Assembly: GCA_000320545.1 (NCBI GenBank)
Contig: ADNK01000583.1
Coordinates: forward strand, 25,001-89,000
From: Bigelowiella natans CCMP2755
Lineage: Eukaryota; Cercozoa; Chlorarachniophyceae
Direction of reading: 5' to 3'
Length of the DNA stretch: 64,000 nt
Below, in pieces: positions 1-11,999 of this stretch. Within the stretch, counting starts at the first letter, position 1. Each line of letters begins with the position of its first letter. Made by a program: the position numbers and the translations under genes. The notes under the pieces are model-generated. The model searched no databases. It had not been told where the DNA came from and worked only from the letters and a program-made list of their open reading frames with translations.

Positions 1-45
1 TATTGCTCATACTTATTTATCCTATTTTATGGTGTTGCTCTTTAG

Positions 46-527
46 GTGTTAAATTCTGCTGAGGTTGGTGCCTTCTTGTCGGTGGGTCAATACTATTTAA
101 TATCAAATCGCAGCACTACCAAATTATGATGATGTTGTCATATTATGATGATATACAGCTCACCACTGCAGCTGGTGTTGTTGTTGTTTTGATCAAAGAC
201 TACTAATCTCATTGCTATTAGCATGGTGCTGCTAAATGACGACAGCCCTCCTCTTCATACTCTCTTCTTCATCCTCTTCCTTTCTACATATATAGTCTAT
301 TCTCGATTTTCCTCTCTTCTGATTGCTGGTGCTGTTGTTGGGGTTATGATGTTCCTTTGAATGTTATGATTAGGGTATGCTGATAAATACTGCTCCTAGA
401 GACTTATCTTCCAAGGTAGTGGTAGTAGTAGTAGTAGTAGTTGTGGTGGTGGAAATGGTAGTAGTAGTAGTCTTGACGGTGTTGGTGCTGCTGAGTTTAT
501 GATAGCTAACAGTACCACACCATTTAT

Positions 528-562
<35 letters not shown>

Positions 563-628
563 TTAATACTATTAATACTATTAATACTTTAACTGCAACT
601 ACGCCGTTTATGAGTTGTCGTCACTTTA

Positions 629-660
<32 letters not shown>

Positions 661-753
661 ATTACTACTACTACTACTATTACTACTACTAGGCCGTGCA
701 CCTCTTTGAACCTGTACGCGACATATTCGCAGCGTTGTTCTTCTCGTCTATTG

Positions 754-785
<32 letters not shown>

Positions 786-1685
786 AAGAAGAAGAAGAAG
801 AAACGATAATGACGACGATGATGAAGAAGCAAAAAGCTTCCATATTGTTGTTAAGAGTACTGATTTTGACTTACATCAACAATAACGATGTGACACCGCA
901 ACGACTTCAAGTAAATACTAACATGATGTAGTATTTGAATGACGTCAAAATATACGACGTGTGTTGTTAGAATATCGATCACGAGTAGTATTTCTTTCTT
1001 CTTCTTCTTCTTCTTCTTCTTCTTCTTCTTCTTTCTTCCTCTCCCTCTTCCAAACTGCTGCTGCTACCAGGCATGCTAATCAACCCAGCGTTTCTGGTCA
1101 AGCAAGCTATAGCTGTTAGCATTCTAGTCGTAGGTGTCCTTATCGGCAAGGTGATGATGATAGTATGCGCTATTAACTAGATGTAGTGCCATCTCCCTGT
1201 TTGCTTGCTTGACTGATCACTGCTGCGCTCTGATATTATGTATGTGTGTGTGTGTGTTGATCAGGTTCTAATACTTACGCCATTAGTTATAGGCCTTGGC
1301 AGTGACGTTCCAGGTGTAAACCTAGAGGTAATAACAATATTATTATTACCCCCCTCCCCCTCTCTCTGTACACACACACATACGCTCCCAACGGCATGCA
1401 TTCAATCGTAAACAACATATAATACATCTTCCTAATCAGGCTCTCTAGTTGTCAAAACTAGCATAAAATACCCTCTATTGTGCATAATTATTGTTGTTTT
1501 TATTGATATGATAATACTCCTTCTCAGATGGCAATACGGTCATCGATTTCTCTCGCAAACATAGGAGAATTTGCTTTTGTTCTTGCGAACGGAGGTTTAG
1601 AGATGGGGTTTTTGGATAGCGAGTGGTACAAGGTGCTGCTGCTTCTAATCCTGTTTCCAATGCTTCTGAAGCGTCATTGGTTTAC

Positions 1686-1716
<31 letters not shown>

Positions 1717-2246
1717 TGCATGCATGCATGCATGCATGCAGACACACAGATGTAGCATGCTGCTACTGCTAGTTATGGTTGTTCTTGAATATGAGTTTGG
1801 TAATAGATTCATTCTCCTTCCTATCATCATCATCAAATCGTGGAATCATAACATTTCACATACCATACACACTACACACGTACCAACAACGACTCAGGTT
1901 TTGCTAGGTGCTGCTGCCTTATCTCTTTTGATTTCTCCTCTTGCTACGAATGCATTGCATCATCTTACCAAGGTTTTGATCCTGAAACGCCTCTTTCTTA
2001 ACTTGAGAAATGTAGCGAGTAGCAGCATTTAGCCCGGGTCTAAATTTTTCCGGTTTCATTTCACATCACGCCATGAATTAATGGATTTGGATGATGATTG
2101 TGTGTTTGATATAATAACAGATGATTATCCTGAACGGTGTTATTTTAACACCGAGTATGGAAGCAGATGTTGCTAAATTGCAAGATGAAAAGTCATCAAC
2201 AGGGAACTCAGAAATATTGTTGACCAATGTCAAACATCACGCTTGA
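46..2246 (+). CDS. KEA: KEA4/5/6-like K+/H+ antiporter, C-terminal exons (5' end outside window)
   Basis: CPA2-family cation/proton antiporter that exchanges K+ for H+ across an organellar or endomembrane. Spliced exons, phase-consistent from the third on: about 46-81 (frame NSAEVGAFLS), a candidate near 496-512 (FMIAN), 693-753 (VRDIFAALFFSSIG), 1071-1150 (MLINP...VLIGK), 1265-1327, 1528-1632 (SISLANIGEFAFVLANGG), 1898-1972 (LLGAAALSLLISPL). The run DIFAALFF-SIGML, IGEFAFVL and L(L)G-ALSL-PL is the conserved C-terminal membrane core of plant KEA4-6. Two ends are possible: read-through to a stop at 2030-2032, or splicing to 2121-2246 (hydrophilic 41-residue tail). Introns hold ACT, GCT, AGA and TTC microsatellites. 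The junction between 81 and 693 was not resolved. Family call is firm; subfamily is inferred. Confidence 0.82.
531..801 (+). repeat. Trinucleotide microsatellite cluster in KEA introns
   Basis: Successive runs of ACT (about 531-562), GCT (about 632-660), ACT again and AGA (about 757-801) flank the exon at 693-753. A further TTC run lies at about 1000-1032. They produce spurious poly-Thr, poly-Ala and poly-Arg frames. Confidence 0.9.
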
Positions 2247-3300
2247 GTGGTAGCAAGTCCCAAACATTGGTTGAGTGTGCAGCAGGATCATTGTTCATCG
2301 TCACATGTAAAGGATGTGCTAGCAACTCGATTTAGTTATTCCTTCCGTCATGAAAAAAGTTAACCCTGATTGCGTCCATACGCGTAGTTCTGCCACGCGG
2401 CATTCTAGTAAGACTTCTAGAGTCATCGGCATTATCGAGATATGAAAGTATGCATGGGTGTTATCATCATCACGTTCATGGGCTTTTTAGCGCTATTGAT
2501 GACATGCACAAGCTAAGATGTGCATTGTGGCTATTTGTTGTACCTGCGTGCGAGCAGTCACATGTTTTTAGATTTGTCACCACTCGCTCATGCATCAAAA
2601 TGTCAATTTTGATGGCAAAAATTTTCCTCCATGCAAACTTTGGACATCGAATTTGTCCATTATTTCTGACGATTTCCTTGATTTTTGAGCAAAATCTGAC
2701 AAGCGTTTTTTCCCGTACATCAGTAGCCTTGGTGTCACCTGTTGTTTGCAAGCTTGTGGGTGGGTGCAACAAGCGATGCAGATGCAATGTCAACTGCGAC
2801 ACTGTGTGCAACAGTGCATTGCACACTGCCAATGATTGCTCTAGTGCTGCTTGTTATTGCCTGCATGGGCTGTGTCATGCCTACGCGTAAATGCGTAAGT
2901 GGTCATCATCACATGCATTGCATGCAAGCAGCATTTGTCGATCGATCATCCATGATTGCGCAAAAACAACGCGAGTAGGCATATGCAGGCGTGCGTGTGT
3001 CATGAGTAGCCGTGCTTAGATCACCTAGCACAACATGATGTTATTACAGGTGTGCGTAGCAGGTCTACGTGCATAGCGTTTGCGCATAAACGTTTCAGTG
3101 CACGTACACACGCATACATATATGACCCAAGAAACATTTTGGACGGATCGGATGTGAGGCCATCACCCAGTTTAGAATGTCGGCTAACTTGTTTGTTTCG
3201 ACCACGTACTCGCTCATATGCATGGTACGTGCAAGAATGCACAGGTAGAGATATCTTATGCACTACCGCAACGCTTGTGCACGCGCTATCATTACAAATC
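2247..3300. other. Intergenic, GCATGC-rich, no convincing gene
   Basis: Between the convergent KEA and PEX11 genes. Overlapping frames on both strands (2450-2890, 2476-2832) have no recognisable domain and high Cys/His content typical of TGCATG-rich sequence. The texture matches the repeat blocks at 19.3, 23, 28.5, 31.5, 43.6 and 50 kb. I see no coding evidence. Confidence 0.5.
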
Positions 3301-3307
3301 TGAACGG

Positions 3308-3380
3308 CTGATTATCAATCCCAGTTCACATAGAATTCAGTCACTCTGATTATCAATCCCAGTTCACATAGAATTCAGTC
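3308..3380. repeat. 38-bp tandem duplication
   Basis: Two near-identical copies of a unit beginning CTGATTATCAATCCCAGTTC start at 3308 and 3346, just downstream of the PEX11 stop. Confidence 0.9.
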
Positions 3381-3430
3381 GTCACTCAAGAGGAACAAAC
3401 ATTGCTTTCTTTTATTCAAATGAGCAGTAT

Positions 3431-5166
3431 TTACTTTGGAGGGAAACGAAAACTGTTGGAACTGGTGCTGTTGGCACTCCCCCATTTTGGAGGTTCTAGA
3501 CCGCGAGGCAGCCTTGGGGTTGGTTTGCTTTCTACATTGACGTAGCATGGATTATATTTTCCGGTTCGAATCCTAGTCCATAGCTGCTCCGTTGCCATAA
3601 GGGCAGAGGTGGTGGAGAGAATAGCCATCCTTCCCTTGTTGAACCCAAAGTCAAAGGCAATGTCACTGGAAGCTGCCAGGTCAAGAAGAAGCTTGAAGGT
3701 TGATGCGCGTATCTTTGCCATTTTATCAAGAGTGAAGTTTCGATAGTGTTCTAGACGAAGGCGCTCGTGTGCGTACTCTGGGTCCTTTGATGTACGATAA
3801 CAATCCACTTAGATATAAGCTGCTTTTCGTTTGATGGAAGAATAAACGCTTGCATGAGTGAGGAAGTGTATGGATGATGACCAACGAGGAGTAGTTAAGA
3901 GGAAGGGAGGTGCAATGTCTACATAGGAAATAATGTTACCTCTATTTGATCGGCATTTAAGGTTTTTTTCTTTGCAAGTTCCTCCATACATTTCCTGATA
4001 TGCTGGATCCTTCTGAAGTTCCTCACATATTGGTACGTGTTCAGCAGTAGGCCACAGACGCAGCTCCCAACGTGAAAACACAGCGCTCTTTTGAGCCATC
4101 TCATGTACCATACTGGATCACCTCCGTGCAGCATCTTGGTCTTTATTGCGAGGCAGAAGTGATCGCACGTGAAGTAGCAGACTAGTCCAAGCATACGAAA
4201 AATACCTAGTAGCCGTAGCCAAACCTAAAAGCAAAACTCATCAATGATGGGTTCATCCAACAAGATAATGAATACGATCAAAATAACAAACACTGGAGAA
4301 GAAGTAAGTCTAGATAATCATTACAAAATGACACCAAAAGCCGAATGAATACTGACTGAAAAAAAAGAAATTGTTTGACGATATAAACAAAACACAAGGA
4401 CCAAAACCTAGTTAATAGCAGCCAACCCCCCCCCCCCCCGAAACCGCACCTTTTTGGTGCTGAGAAATAGGAGCGTCGCTGGGATGTGGGCCCATATTTT
4501 CCTCCTCATCTTGTGTGAGAATGGTTGTGAAACTAGCTGGTCATAGAAACTTGGACTCCTATGTGCTGACTTGTTGTGTCTACTACCTAGACCGCTACCA
4601 CTACTGCCATTCTTATCATTCGAGTGATTACCAAAGTTGACATTTTTCTTTTTACCTCCCCCGTCCTTCGTTCGGTTCTGGCCATTTTTCTTTCTATCTC
4701 CGTTGTCGTAATTGTCGTTGTTGTTGTTGTTGTTGTTGTCAGCGTTGGAACGACGACAATTCCGAACGATACTACGACTCCTACGGCTAAAATATACCCT
4801 GTTGTACAGGTCCACATATCTTCCAATGATGTCATTCCGGATAACCTTTGAGGAGGAGGAGGAGGAGGAGGAGGAGGAGGAGGAATATACTCCTATCATC
4901 TTTGTATTATTATTATTATTATTGTTGTTGTTGTTATTATTACTGTTATATATTTAGTGTTGTTGTCTGGGTAAAAAATTGTTACCCTGCTGCACATCCG
5001 AACCAGAGTCATTTGCATTCCTAGCTTGAGGAACTTCCGGGCGATGGAGCATGAAGAAGTGAAACCCATTAGCCTCCGCTCAAAATCGGTTGATATCAGA
5101 CCTGTCCCACCCTGTAGGTAAATGAAAGCTCTGCTTCCATACTGTATCACCTTTATCAGCTTATCC
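3431..5166 (-). CDS. PEX11: Peroxisomal membrane biogenesis protein PEX11 family (5' exon not found)
   Basis: PEX11 proteins tubulate and divide the peroxisomal membrane. Exons on the minus strand: 5166-4986 (RDKLIKVIQYGSRAF ... IARKFLKLG), 4224-3940 (WLRLLGIFRMLGLVCYF then CDHFCLAIK), 3784-3431 (stop), joined in phase (0 at both internal junctions). The order RDK-hydrophobic-QYGSR, then ARKFLKLG, then a RLLG...CDH amphipathic/membrane segment and a C-terminal hydrophobic stretch near ALMATEQLW is the PEX11 signature. About 272 codons are recovered; a short first exon ending in a split Arg codon is missing, probably between 5170 and 5560. The 761-nt intron 4225-4985 contains GGA, GTT and TTA repeats plus a C-run. 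The family assignment rests on pattern memory, not alignment. Confidence 0.8.
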
Positions 5167-5199
5167 CTAATATGTGTTGTTATTTTATTATCAAATGTA

Positions 5200-5639
5200 C
5201 CATAAAAATACGCAATGCATGCATGTTCTCCTTGTCATTTCAGCTCACCGACAGGCAAGAAAACATCACCCCACTCGACGAAGAACATCGCCCTGTGTCA
5301 TCACTATTATCATTATACTCTTCTTCTTCTTCTTCTTCTTCTTCTTCTTCTTCTTCTTCTTCTTCTTCTTCTGAATTAGTAAAGTCCATTACCTTCCTTC
5401 GGTGGTGTTTAAAAAGCCGCTTAAATTGCCGACATTTTGGTCTAAGTACGCCAAGGCGTGTTCGATAAGGACGAAATAGCCTGAGAGTAGGAAGAAAGAA
5501 GGAAGGAACTAATAAGCCTGTATTATCTATTCTCGCATTACAATTGGAAATAAGAAATTAGGTAAGTAGTTGTAGCAGCACCATGCTCCAGAGCAGTCTC
5601 GATGAGAGATTCATCCTGAGATTCATCCTGATAGTCATA

Positions 5640-5671
<32 letters not shown>

Positions 5672-5946
5672 AAGGATTGCACAAAGATTCGTGACAACGT
5701 ACATCATAGTCGTCACGATCACTATCCACCTGAAATTAATGAAACACGATGCAGTTAATCTCTAAGGGTCTTGGTAAATATGGAGACAGCAGGAGATGAT
5801 GTCAGGGAGAACTTTTTCCGGCTTCCTCTCCGACCCCACACAACATAACATACGCTGCATTCTCCAATAAAATCATTCGATTTAAATTTTTTTGTTATTG
5901 TTTTATTTGCGTTCTTGTGTATCAAGATGGACTGACTCCTGGTTCG
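5200..5946. other. Divergent region between PEX11 and the methyltransferase; TTC and ATG microsatellites
   Basis: Contains a TTC run at about 5320-5370 and an ATG/CAT run at about 5637-5670. A minus-strand frame (5733-5538) begins after a good acceptor with VDSDRDDYDVRCHESLCNPY and then ten His; it could be an exon but has no recognisable family. The missing PEX11 first exon and both promoters should lie here. Confidence 0.45.
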
Positions 5947-7546
5947 ATGGGGGTGAGACTCTTGGGTCTACGCTTTTTGTTGTTGTCCTTGCTATCACCA
6001 TCCCCGGTACCATCGCCAACTCTAACAAAGAGCTTTGAACGTGAAGGTGGCATTCTCGGAGGGTCAAATTGTAGAGCTAGACTGAACCCAATGGATTTAA
6101 AGCGTGCCCGTCCTCCCACTCAGTGCAATGAGGAGTTGTCTGCAGACAAACCGGATGGGAGGAGGTTTGGAGGAGTGAGTTTCTTCTCTTCTTGATCCGA
6201 AAGAATAATAACAATAATAATGATAACGATAATGGTCACTGTAGATAGAAAATTATCGGGATAATATCCTAATCAAGCTCATATTTTCTGTTAAACTGAG
6301 ACGGCGCACAAAGAGTAAGACCCAAGCACGGCTTTTCTCCTGGCACTAATACCCCCTCTACAACCTGCTATTACCGGTTTTAAAGTGGCACTCCCGGGCG
6401 CTCGTCTCCCGTATACATTGTGATTGTAGGTGACTCTTCTGGTGCGTCAAGGTCTGAGTGCATTTATATTCCGCACTACCCGCAGTACAAGCGTTGGAGT
6501 ACTCATACTCGAACTGAACAGAATCCATTGGGAGATTCGACGATTCATCCTGAGAGGGGGGGACGGACAACCCACAACAACCTCTCCAGTTGCAAACACT
6601 TTTGATGTGTGACTGATATAGGGTCGTACTTTACGAAGTACCTTTCATGACTCTGAAGCACTTTTGCTTGCCAACATCGACATCGTCTGTCGCTCGGAAG
6701 GCGGAGAAAACGGAAAAAGTGAAATGTCCTCCTTTCGCCTCTCTCACCATCTCCGTTCCAGGGGCTACACATTTTGACCGCGAGAACCTCTCGCTGGTTA
6801 GTTTTGAGAAGCTTGGGAACGCTCTGGGCAATAATAATCGGAAGCAGCAGCAGCAGCAGCAGCAACGTGTCCTCTACGTAGGGTGCGGTACTGGCGTGTT
6901 AGGACTGTTGGCATTACGCTTCAAGCTCTGCAGCTATGTGCATTTCTCAGATGTCAACACAGAGGCCCTAGAGTCTGCACGTCGAAATGCACAGAATAAT
7001 GGATACGAGGAGGGAAAACACTTCCGTGCGTCGATTTTCGACCTCAACAACAACGATCATCCTTTGAACAACTATCCCCCTACGAGTTGCCGATTTGACG
7101 TAATTCTATGCAATCCGCCGCAAATGCCAGGTCCTAAAGACCTAGGCTACCGACGTCCCGACAAGTATGCAGGGAAAGATGGGATGCTTTATTATCGAAG
7201 GTTGGCATATCTGGCTGGGAAGCTCTCGCCGACTCCCCGTGTTGTTTTCATGCAAACGAGTTTCTCTTCCTTCTCTGAGGTTGATAGAATATTTCATGAC
7301 ATCGCCCGCCTTCACGTGCGCACAGTACATGTACAGGAGAGAAAAGTTTCCATTAAAGCAGTTTCTGCCCTTTGTTCCGGTCAATTCAGATGGTTGCATG
7401 ACCTTCAAAAGGTGGGAACAGCCTGCTTCAAGAAAAAGGAGGACAGTGTCATATATTCGCAAAGACTCGCTGCTGCATCATCACATAAAAAAGATGCGTA
7501 CAATACTCATGCAAGGGCTACTGCTAGGATCTCATCGTCCCTTTGA
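5947..7546 (+). CDS. Class I SAM-dependent methyltransferase with N-terminal hydrophobic leader
   Basis: Proposed exons 5947-6174, 6430-6588, 6659-7546,all phase 0, about 424 residues. The first exon starts MGVRLLGLRFLLLSLLSP, a signal-peptide-like leader, and ends at a strong GTGAGT donor. The last exon carries SAM motif I (VLYVGCGTGVLGLLAL), the acidic strand (SDVNTEAL), NNG and the catalytic-type loop FDVILCNPPQMPG. NPP plus Q resembles enzymes methylating amide or exocyclic nitrogen (MTS/HemK superfamily); the substrate cannot be told. A seven-Gln run (CAG repeat) precedes motif I. An alternative frame at about 6622-6760 (GRTLRSTFHDSEALLLANID) also looks coding and would need two very small introns or an indel, so the middle is uncertain. 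It is convergent with the HemK gene. Confidence 0.68.
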
Positions 7547-7675
7547 CATAGTAGAACGTAGAAACTCAGCGTCCGATTGTTGAAGTAGTTCAATCATGAA
7601 TGTATTGTTCCACCATTTAGACAACAACCGCAATGTATTTCAATTATTTTGGCTTGCACGCATTTAACTATGCTG

Positions 7676-7678
<3 letters not shown>

Positions 7679-7753
<75 letters not shown>
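7679..7753. repeat. (CA)n(TA)n microsatellite
   Basis: CA dinucleotides from about 7679 to 7710 pass directly into TA dinucleotides to about 7753. A GT run follows at about 7892-7924. Confidence 0.95.
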
Positions 7754-7760
<7 letters not shown>

Positions 7761-7781
7761 CGTATAATGTATAAATCCATG

Positions 7782-7853
7782 CGAGACGGATGTATGGAAA
7801 TAATTACAATTTTTTTAATGGTCATCGTAGATGTAGCTATGCAAAGCGGCATG
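7782..7853 (+). repeat. Dispersed repeat, copy A
   Basis: Begins GAGACGGATG, followed by an A/T-rich stretch with a T-run, then ATGGTCATC, then ATGTAGCTATGCAAAGCGGC. Same word order as the copies near 8193, 23218, 28478 and 28717. Confidence 0.6.
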
Positions 7854-7889
7854 CTATGCATATATTTATATATGTATATACATACATGT

Positions 7890-7925
<36 letters not shown>

Positions 7926-8192
7926 CATAAGATAGTAGCTCATGTAGCAACATACATTGTGTCCACAACCTAGCACAGTGTATGTTGTGCGCCCCATCCA
8001 TGTGTGAATTGTTGTGGGTTCTGATCGGTCAAAGATGCGAGCATAAAGTAGTTGGAAATCGCTGCATCACTCAAAGTTCATGAGCGCACACATTGCAGAC
8101 ACTGCATGTTCCTGGCAATGATTTGGCAGCCAGCGGCCAGCGATTGTCCATCGTCACACTAGTATCGCACATGTGCACAATGTATATAAGTG

Positions 8193-8262
8193 TAAGACGA
8201 ATGTAATCAATCATATTAAATTTGTTCTATGGCCATCCTCATGTAGCTGTGCAATGCAGCGG
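8193..8262 (+). repeat. Dispersed repeat, copy B
   Basis: AAGACGAATGTAATCAAT, then TTGTTCTATGGCCATCC and ATGTAGCTGTGCAATGCAGC. Diverged copy of the family. Confidence 0.55.
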
Positions 8263-8476
8263 AAATGATAAAGCATATGAAGCATCCGAATTCAGCGTGC
8301 ATCGTTCCACATGCGTCTATGCTATATGCGTCACATGTTGTACGCAGAATCGAGCTAGTGTTGGATATTAATAATGATAAAAAACACGCACAGACGATGC
8401 TGCGCAAGACTGGAGTCGATTTGGACAATTATATATGCAATAAATACCAATGAATCTGACATCAACAATAGCTCGT

Positions 8477-11400
8477 TCATTTTAAACCCAACTTTACAAA
8501 TCTCATGTTGTCCATGAAATCTTTGAAAGATTCCATCAGGAAGACCTTTTTGCGATTTGTTTGTATACCGCCTTCCTGTTCCTCTATTTGCTGTTCATCT
8601 AGAAGCTTTCGAATCATTTTAGGGTGTCTTGGATCAACTTCCATCCATAATTCTCCTTATTATATAGTGCAAGAAGAAAGCACCACATTTAGAGGAATAC
8701 GGTGTCAGTCACTCAGCATATAAAAGCTCACAAAAAAATATATTTACCAACCCACTCCCCCCCCTCACCCCTCTTCTCTCTCTCTCCCGCCCTCTTTAAA
8801 TAACTGGAGGGAGGGAGAGAGAGAGAGAGAGAGAGAGAGGCAAACACACTCCTTACAATACACATTCTTAAAAAAAAAAACACCCTCTGCTGATAATATC
8901 TATTGTTAGGCATACAATTCTCCTCCTTCACATAGGGCAGAAGAGTTCATGTCCATCAAACTTTTTTGGGTCATGATATGATGATTTGTGCTTGGTAACA
9001 CACACGCACACGCACACACACACGCACACACACACGCACACACACGCGCACGCGCACCACCCACATAGGCAATGCTAACAAACGATGCTAGGACGACGAT
9101 GACGATTTTTGATATTGTTCTTAATACTAATCTCTACCCTGCTCGTTTAAAAGATCGGGAGTCTTCTCTATTATGTCTGTGATCAAATCCATGCCTTGGG
9201 GGGGTAAGGAGGAGGGAGGAAAGAGGAGGAGGGAACGTATGGTGGAAAGTGAGAAGAGTGAGTGATAGATAGCCGTGAGCGGTGTTCTCATCATCATGTC
9301 TATGTCATCAAAGTATTCCATCGCTGAACAATCATGTATTACAAGCCAATATATTCGCAACATACAATTACATACAAAAGATACAAATGCTGAAGTGCAG
9401 GTATGATATCCACAAACACGTATACACAAAGAATAGAGAGAAGTCGTGCGTGTGTATGTATGTGCATTTTAAACAAGTACAAAGCAATGGAGTCCCCTAA
9501 AGAACGCAGAAGAATGAGCAGGTGCGAGTAATATAAGACTAAATAGCGAATATATCTGAATCTCGACTACTCGCAGAAGATAAACCATTGCTGCTGCTGT
9601 CAAATGGCTGCTATCGTCTCGTCATCATCTATCATATTTTCCTACCTTCTTTTCCACCATCCAAGGCTCTGTGGTCTTCATGATCCTTCATAGTAAGTAC
9701 GACAAATCAATCATATATCGTACTATTTCTGGTCTTGACCCGTCATCTTTCTTGCGCCAACTATTACCGGTGGCGCTCATTCACATTATTACATACATGC
9801 TTCATTTGTAGGTGATATTGAAGATAGGAGTCAAACCACAGCTTTATTATTAGTTGGTGCAAGCAAAGCTAACCATTCCCTCCCTTCCTTCCTCCTCCAA
9901 AGCATTAGATGACCAACAGCCACCTTTACAACAGACTCTAGCATGTGCACTTCGTCGGTGGGGATATAAGGCGGGTTGGACACTATTAAGTCGTATCTTT
10001 GTTCCGGCTGCCTTAATTCCTCGCCACCCCCCTCAAATCTTTGGCAGAACTCAGCGAAGGCGATGCACTCCACCTTCAATGCATGCATATTAAGCCCAGG
10101 ATGGATGGGTGACTCTCAATCACAGATATTTATGTAACACAAGAGCAATGTAAGCAGTGTGATAACATTATGATTCCAGGAAAAACGCACAGGATTTGCT
10201 CGAGGTTTTGTCGCTTATATAATATTCAATGCTAGTATTACCGTTGTGAAATTTGCTAGCCCGAACATTTCAGCGTTCTCGACGGTCAACTGCGGCGCAA
10301 TACGATTGGCCATGAATCAAACGTATGGTGTGTGAAAGGATTATGATGACGACGTATATTGATTGTGGTGAGGTCAGTAACACCGGTAGTAGCAGATGGA
10401 TCAATCAATCAATCAATCAATCACCTTAGCGGCTACATCGGAGAGATCGATAGCAGTAAGATGTACGTGTTGGATCTTAGTGGCATGCACCCAGCTGTGT
10501 AAAATTGCCAAACCTGAACAATACGAATTAGCTTGTGAGGGTAAAACAACTATAATCAAGGTACGCTATTAAGTAATCGCCTTCATATTATGAGGGTAAA
10601 ACAACTATAATCAAGTTACGCTATTAAGTAATCGCCTTCATATTAGGAGACTACTGGTTCAACCTGCTGCTAGGAGCAGCCAACAAATATTACCACGGCT
10701 AGTACTACAACTTTTAATACTTCAGACTGCTCATTTTACCAAGTGCGCCAGTTCCAGAGCCAATCTGGCAACACCATCAGCCAGCAAAAGAAGGGGGAGG
10801 AGGTAGGGTGAGAACACGACAGCATAATGGTACGGATAGGCAAAAGATAATATGACAAGAAAAGGACATTAGCATAGCCAGACAATGTCAAATGCTGCAG
10901 GGATGCACAACCCTGCCCTAAAGAGCACACAAGGGAAGAGAGAGGGAACAACGTACTTCCAAGACTCTGAACGTCGTCGGCGATGAAGATGACGATTCTT
11001 CCGCAAGCTGTTACAGTTATCATTTTAGAAACATGCAGTGTACAATAAAAGGTTTTCTTGTAGTATTTCATGATAAACGATGTCCTTATCGCCATTTCTG
11101 TTACCATGAGAATAATCGATAAGTTGTTATTGGTGTTACTCTGGAGTGGTATTCTGAGATAATCATCTGGGCTAGTTCCTCCGTCTCTGGTCTTGGACAA
11201 AGACAAGGCCGTCTGATCCGTATTCCCTGCAAGAGAACAAATAATACTCAACCAATACAACGAATACTAATTTCAGTCATCATTTTGGCAAAGCTGCCAA
11301 AACCACCATCACCACCACCACCACCACCTTGAGGTCGAGGAAATCCCATTCACCAATGATGTATTGGAGAGGCGTCTGACGACAGAGCCGTTCCTCCAAA

Positions 11401-11999
11401 GCTTTATTGAGAATGGTGATAAAATTTTCTCGCTTTTTCTTCTCATCTTCCCATTTGTTCACTCTTTCGATGGTATTATCAATAATGCCTTCCTGATCAT
11501 CTTCCCCCCGTACCCCTCCTCCTCCTCCTCCTCCTCCTCCTCCTCCTCCTCCTCCTCCTCCTCCTCCTCCTCCTCCTCCTCCTCTCCATGAGTAGCTCGA
11601 ATCAACTCCTGATGACATTCGACGTGCATACTGAACGAGTTCCTTAGCAATCATGCGCGCTTCGCCTTCACTCTCACCGGAAGCAACTAGTCGTTCATAT
11701 GCTGCAACTTTCTCAGAATCAAATATGTCATCATCTTGCATCTCATTTCTGTCCTGGCTTCGAACAAATGTGGTGGCATGCATAAAGGAGCGGTGGTGCG
11801 GCGGCATGTCCGCCGAAGTTTTCCTCAGACCAATCCTAGCTGCATTGAAGTTAAGAATTCTCTTTCGTGTCACTGTTGGTACGTGCAGCTGTCGAGTGCA
11901 AGGGGAGGTAACTTTTCGCTGCGAAGCTATTCGTGTTCTGCTAGCAATCTCTTGCAACGTGGCCATCAGTAGCATGGTCCGTGGCAGCGCGGAAGCCAT
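8477..11999 (-). CDS. HEMK1: HemK/PrmC-type peptide-chain release factor glutamine methyltransferase, probably organellar
   Basis: Methylates the Gln of the GGQ motif in class I release factors; family knowledge. Ten exons: 11999-11328, 11226-11140, 11007-10957, 10764-10740, 10513-10425, 10289-10242, 10112-9924, 9685-9646, 9194-9138, 8655-8477. All phases agree, giving 478 residues. In order: Arg/Ser-rich leader with few acids (mitochondrial or plastid transit type), a coding GAG/GGA run giving over 20 Gly (about 11518-11583), PLQYIIGEWDF, CPRPETEELAQ, VLE-IGSGTGALG-LAIL (motif I split by introns), HLTAIDLSDVAAK, YDLIVSNPPYIPTDEVHMLE (catalytic NPPY), DHEDHRALDGGKEG, and a C-terminal strand ELWMEVDPRHPKMI. 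The exons at 10764-10740 (25 nt) and 9685-9646 (40 nt) are micro-exons. Start: first Met of the open leader frame. Near twice the usual 280-300 residues because of the leader and the Gly-rich insert. Confidence 0.93.
10536..10645. repeat. 55-bp tandem duplication in a HEMK1 intron
   Basis: Two copies of a unit beginning TGAGGGTAAAACAACTATAA start at 10536 and 10591, differing by about one base. Both lie in the intron 10514-10739. Confidence 0.92.
11518..11583 (-). repeat. Coding (CTC)n microsatellite giving poly-Gly
   Basis: An uninterrupted CTC/TCC run of about 66 nt inside HEMK1 exon 1. Read on the minus strand in frame it encodes over 20 Gly between SYSWR and VRGEDDQEG. Confidence 0.92.

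Larger units (their letters stand above)
7547..8476. other. Intergenic block between convergent methyltransferase genes
   Basis: Holds CA/TA and GT microsatellites and two copies of the dispersed repeat (near 7783 and 8193). No gene seen. Confidence 0.6.

Noticed and set aside
6607-6706. Tiny introns of 15-22 nt, which would recall nucleomorph introns
   Set aside because: One 70-nt intron explains the frame change more simply. All other introns here are longer, and the gene content and leaders are nuclear, not nucleomorph.
8505-8723. Plus-strand 72-codon Ser/Cys-rich frame
   Set aside because: Antisense of the last HEMK1 exon (8655-8477).
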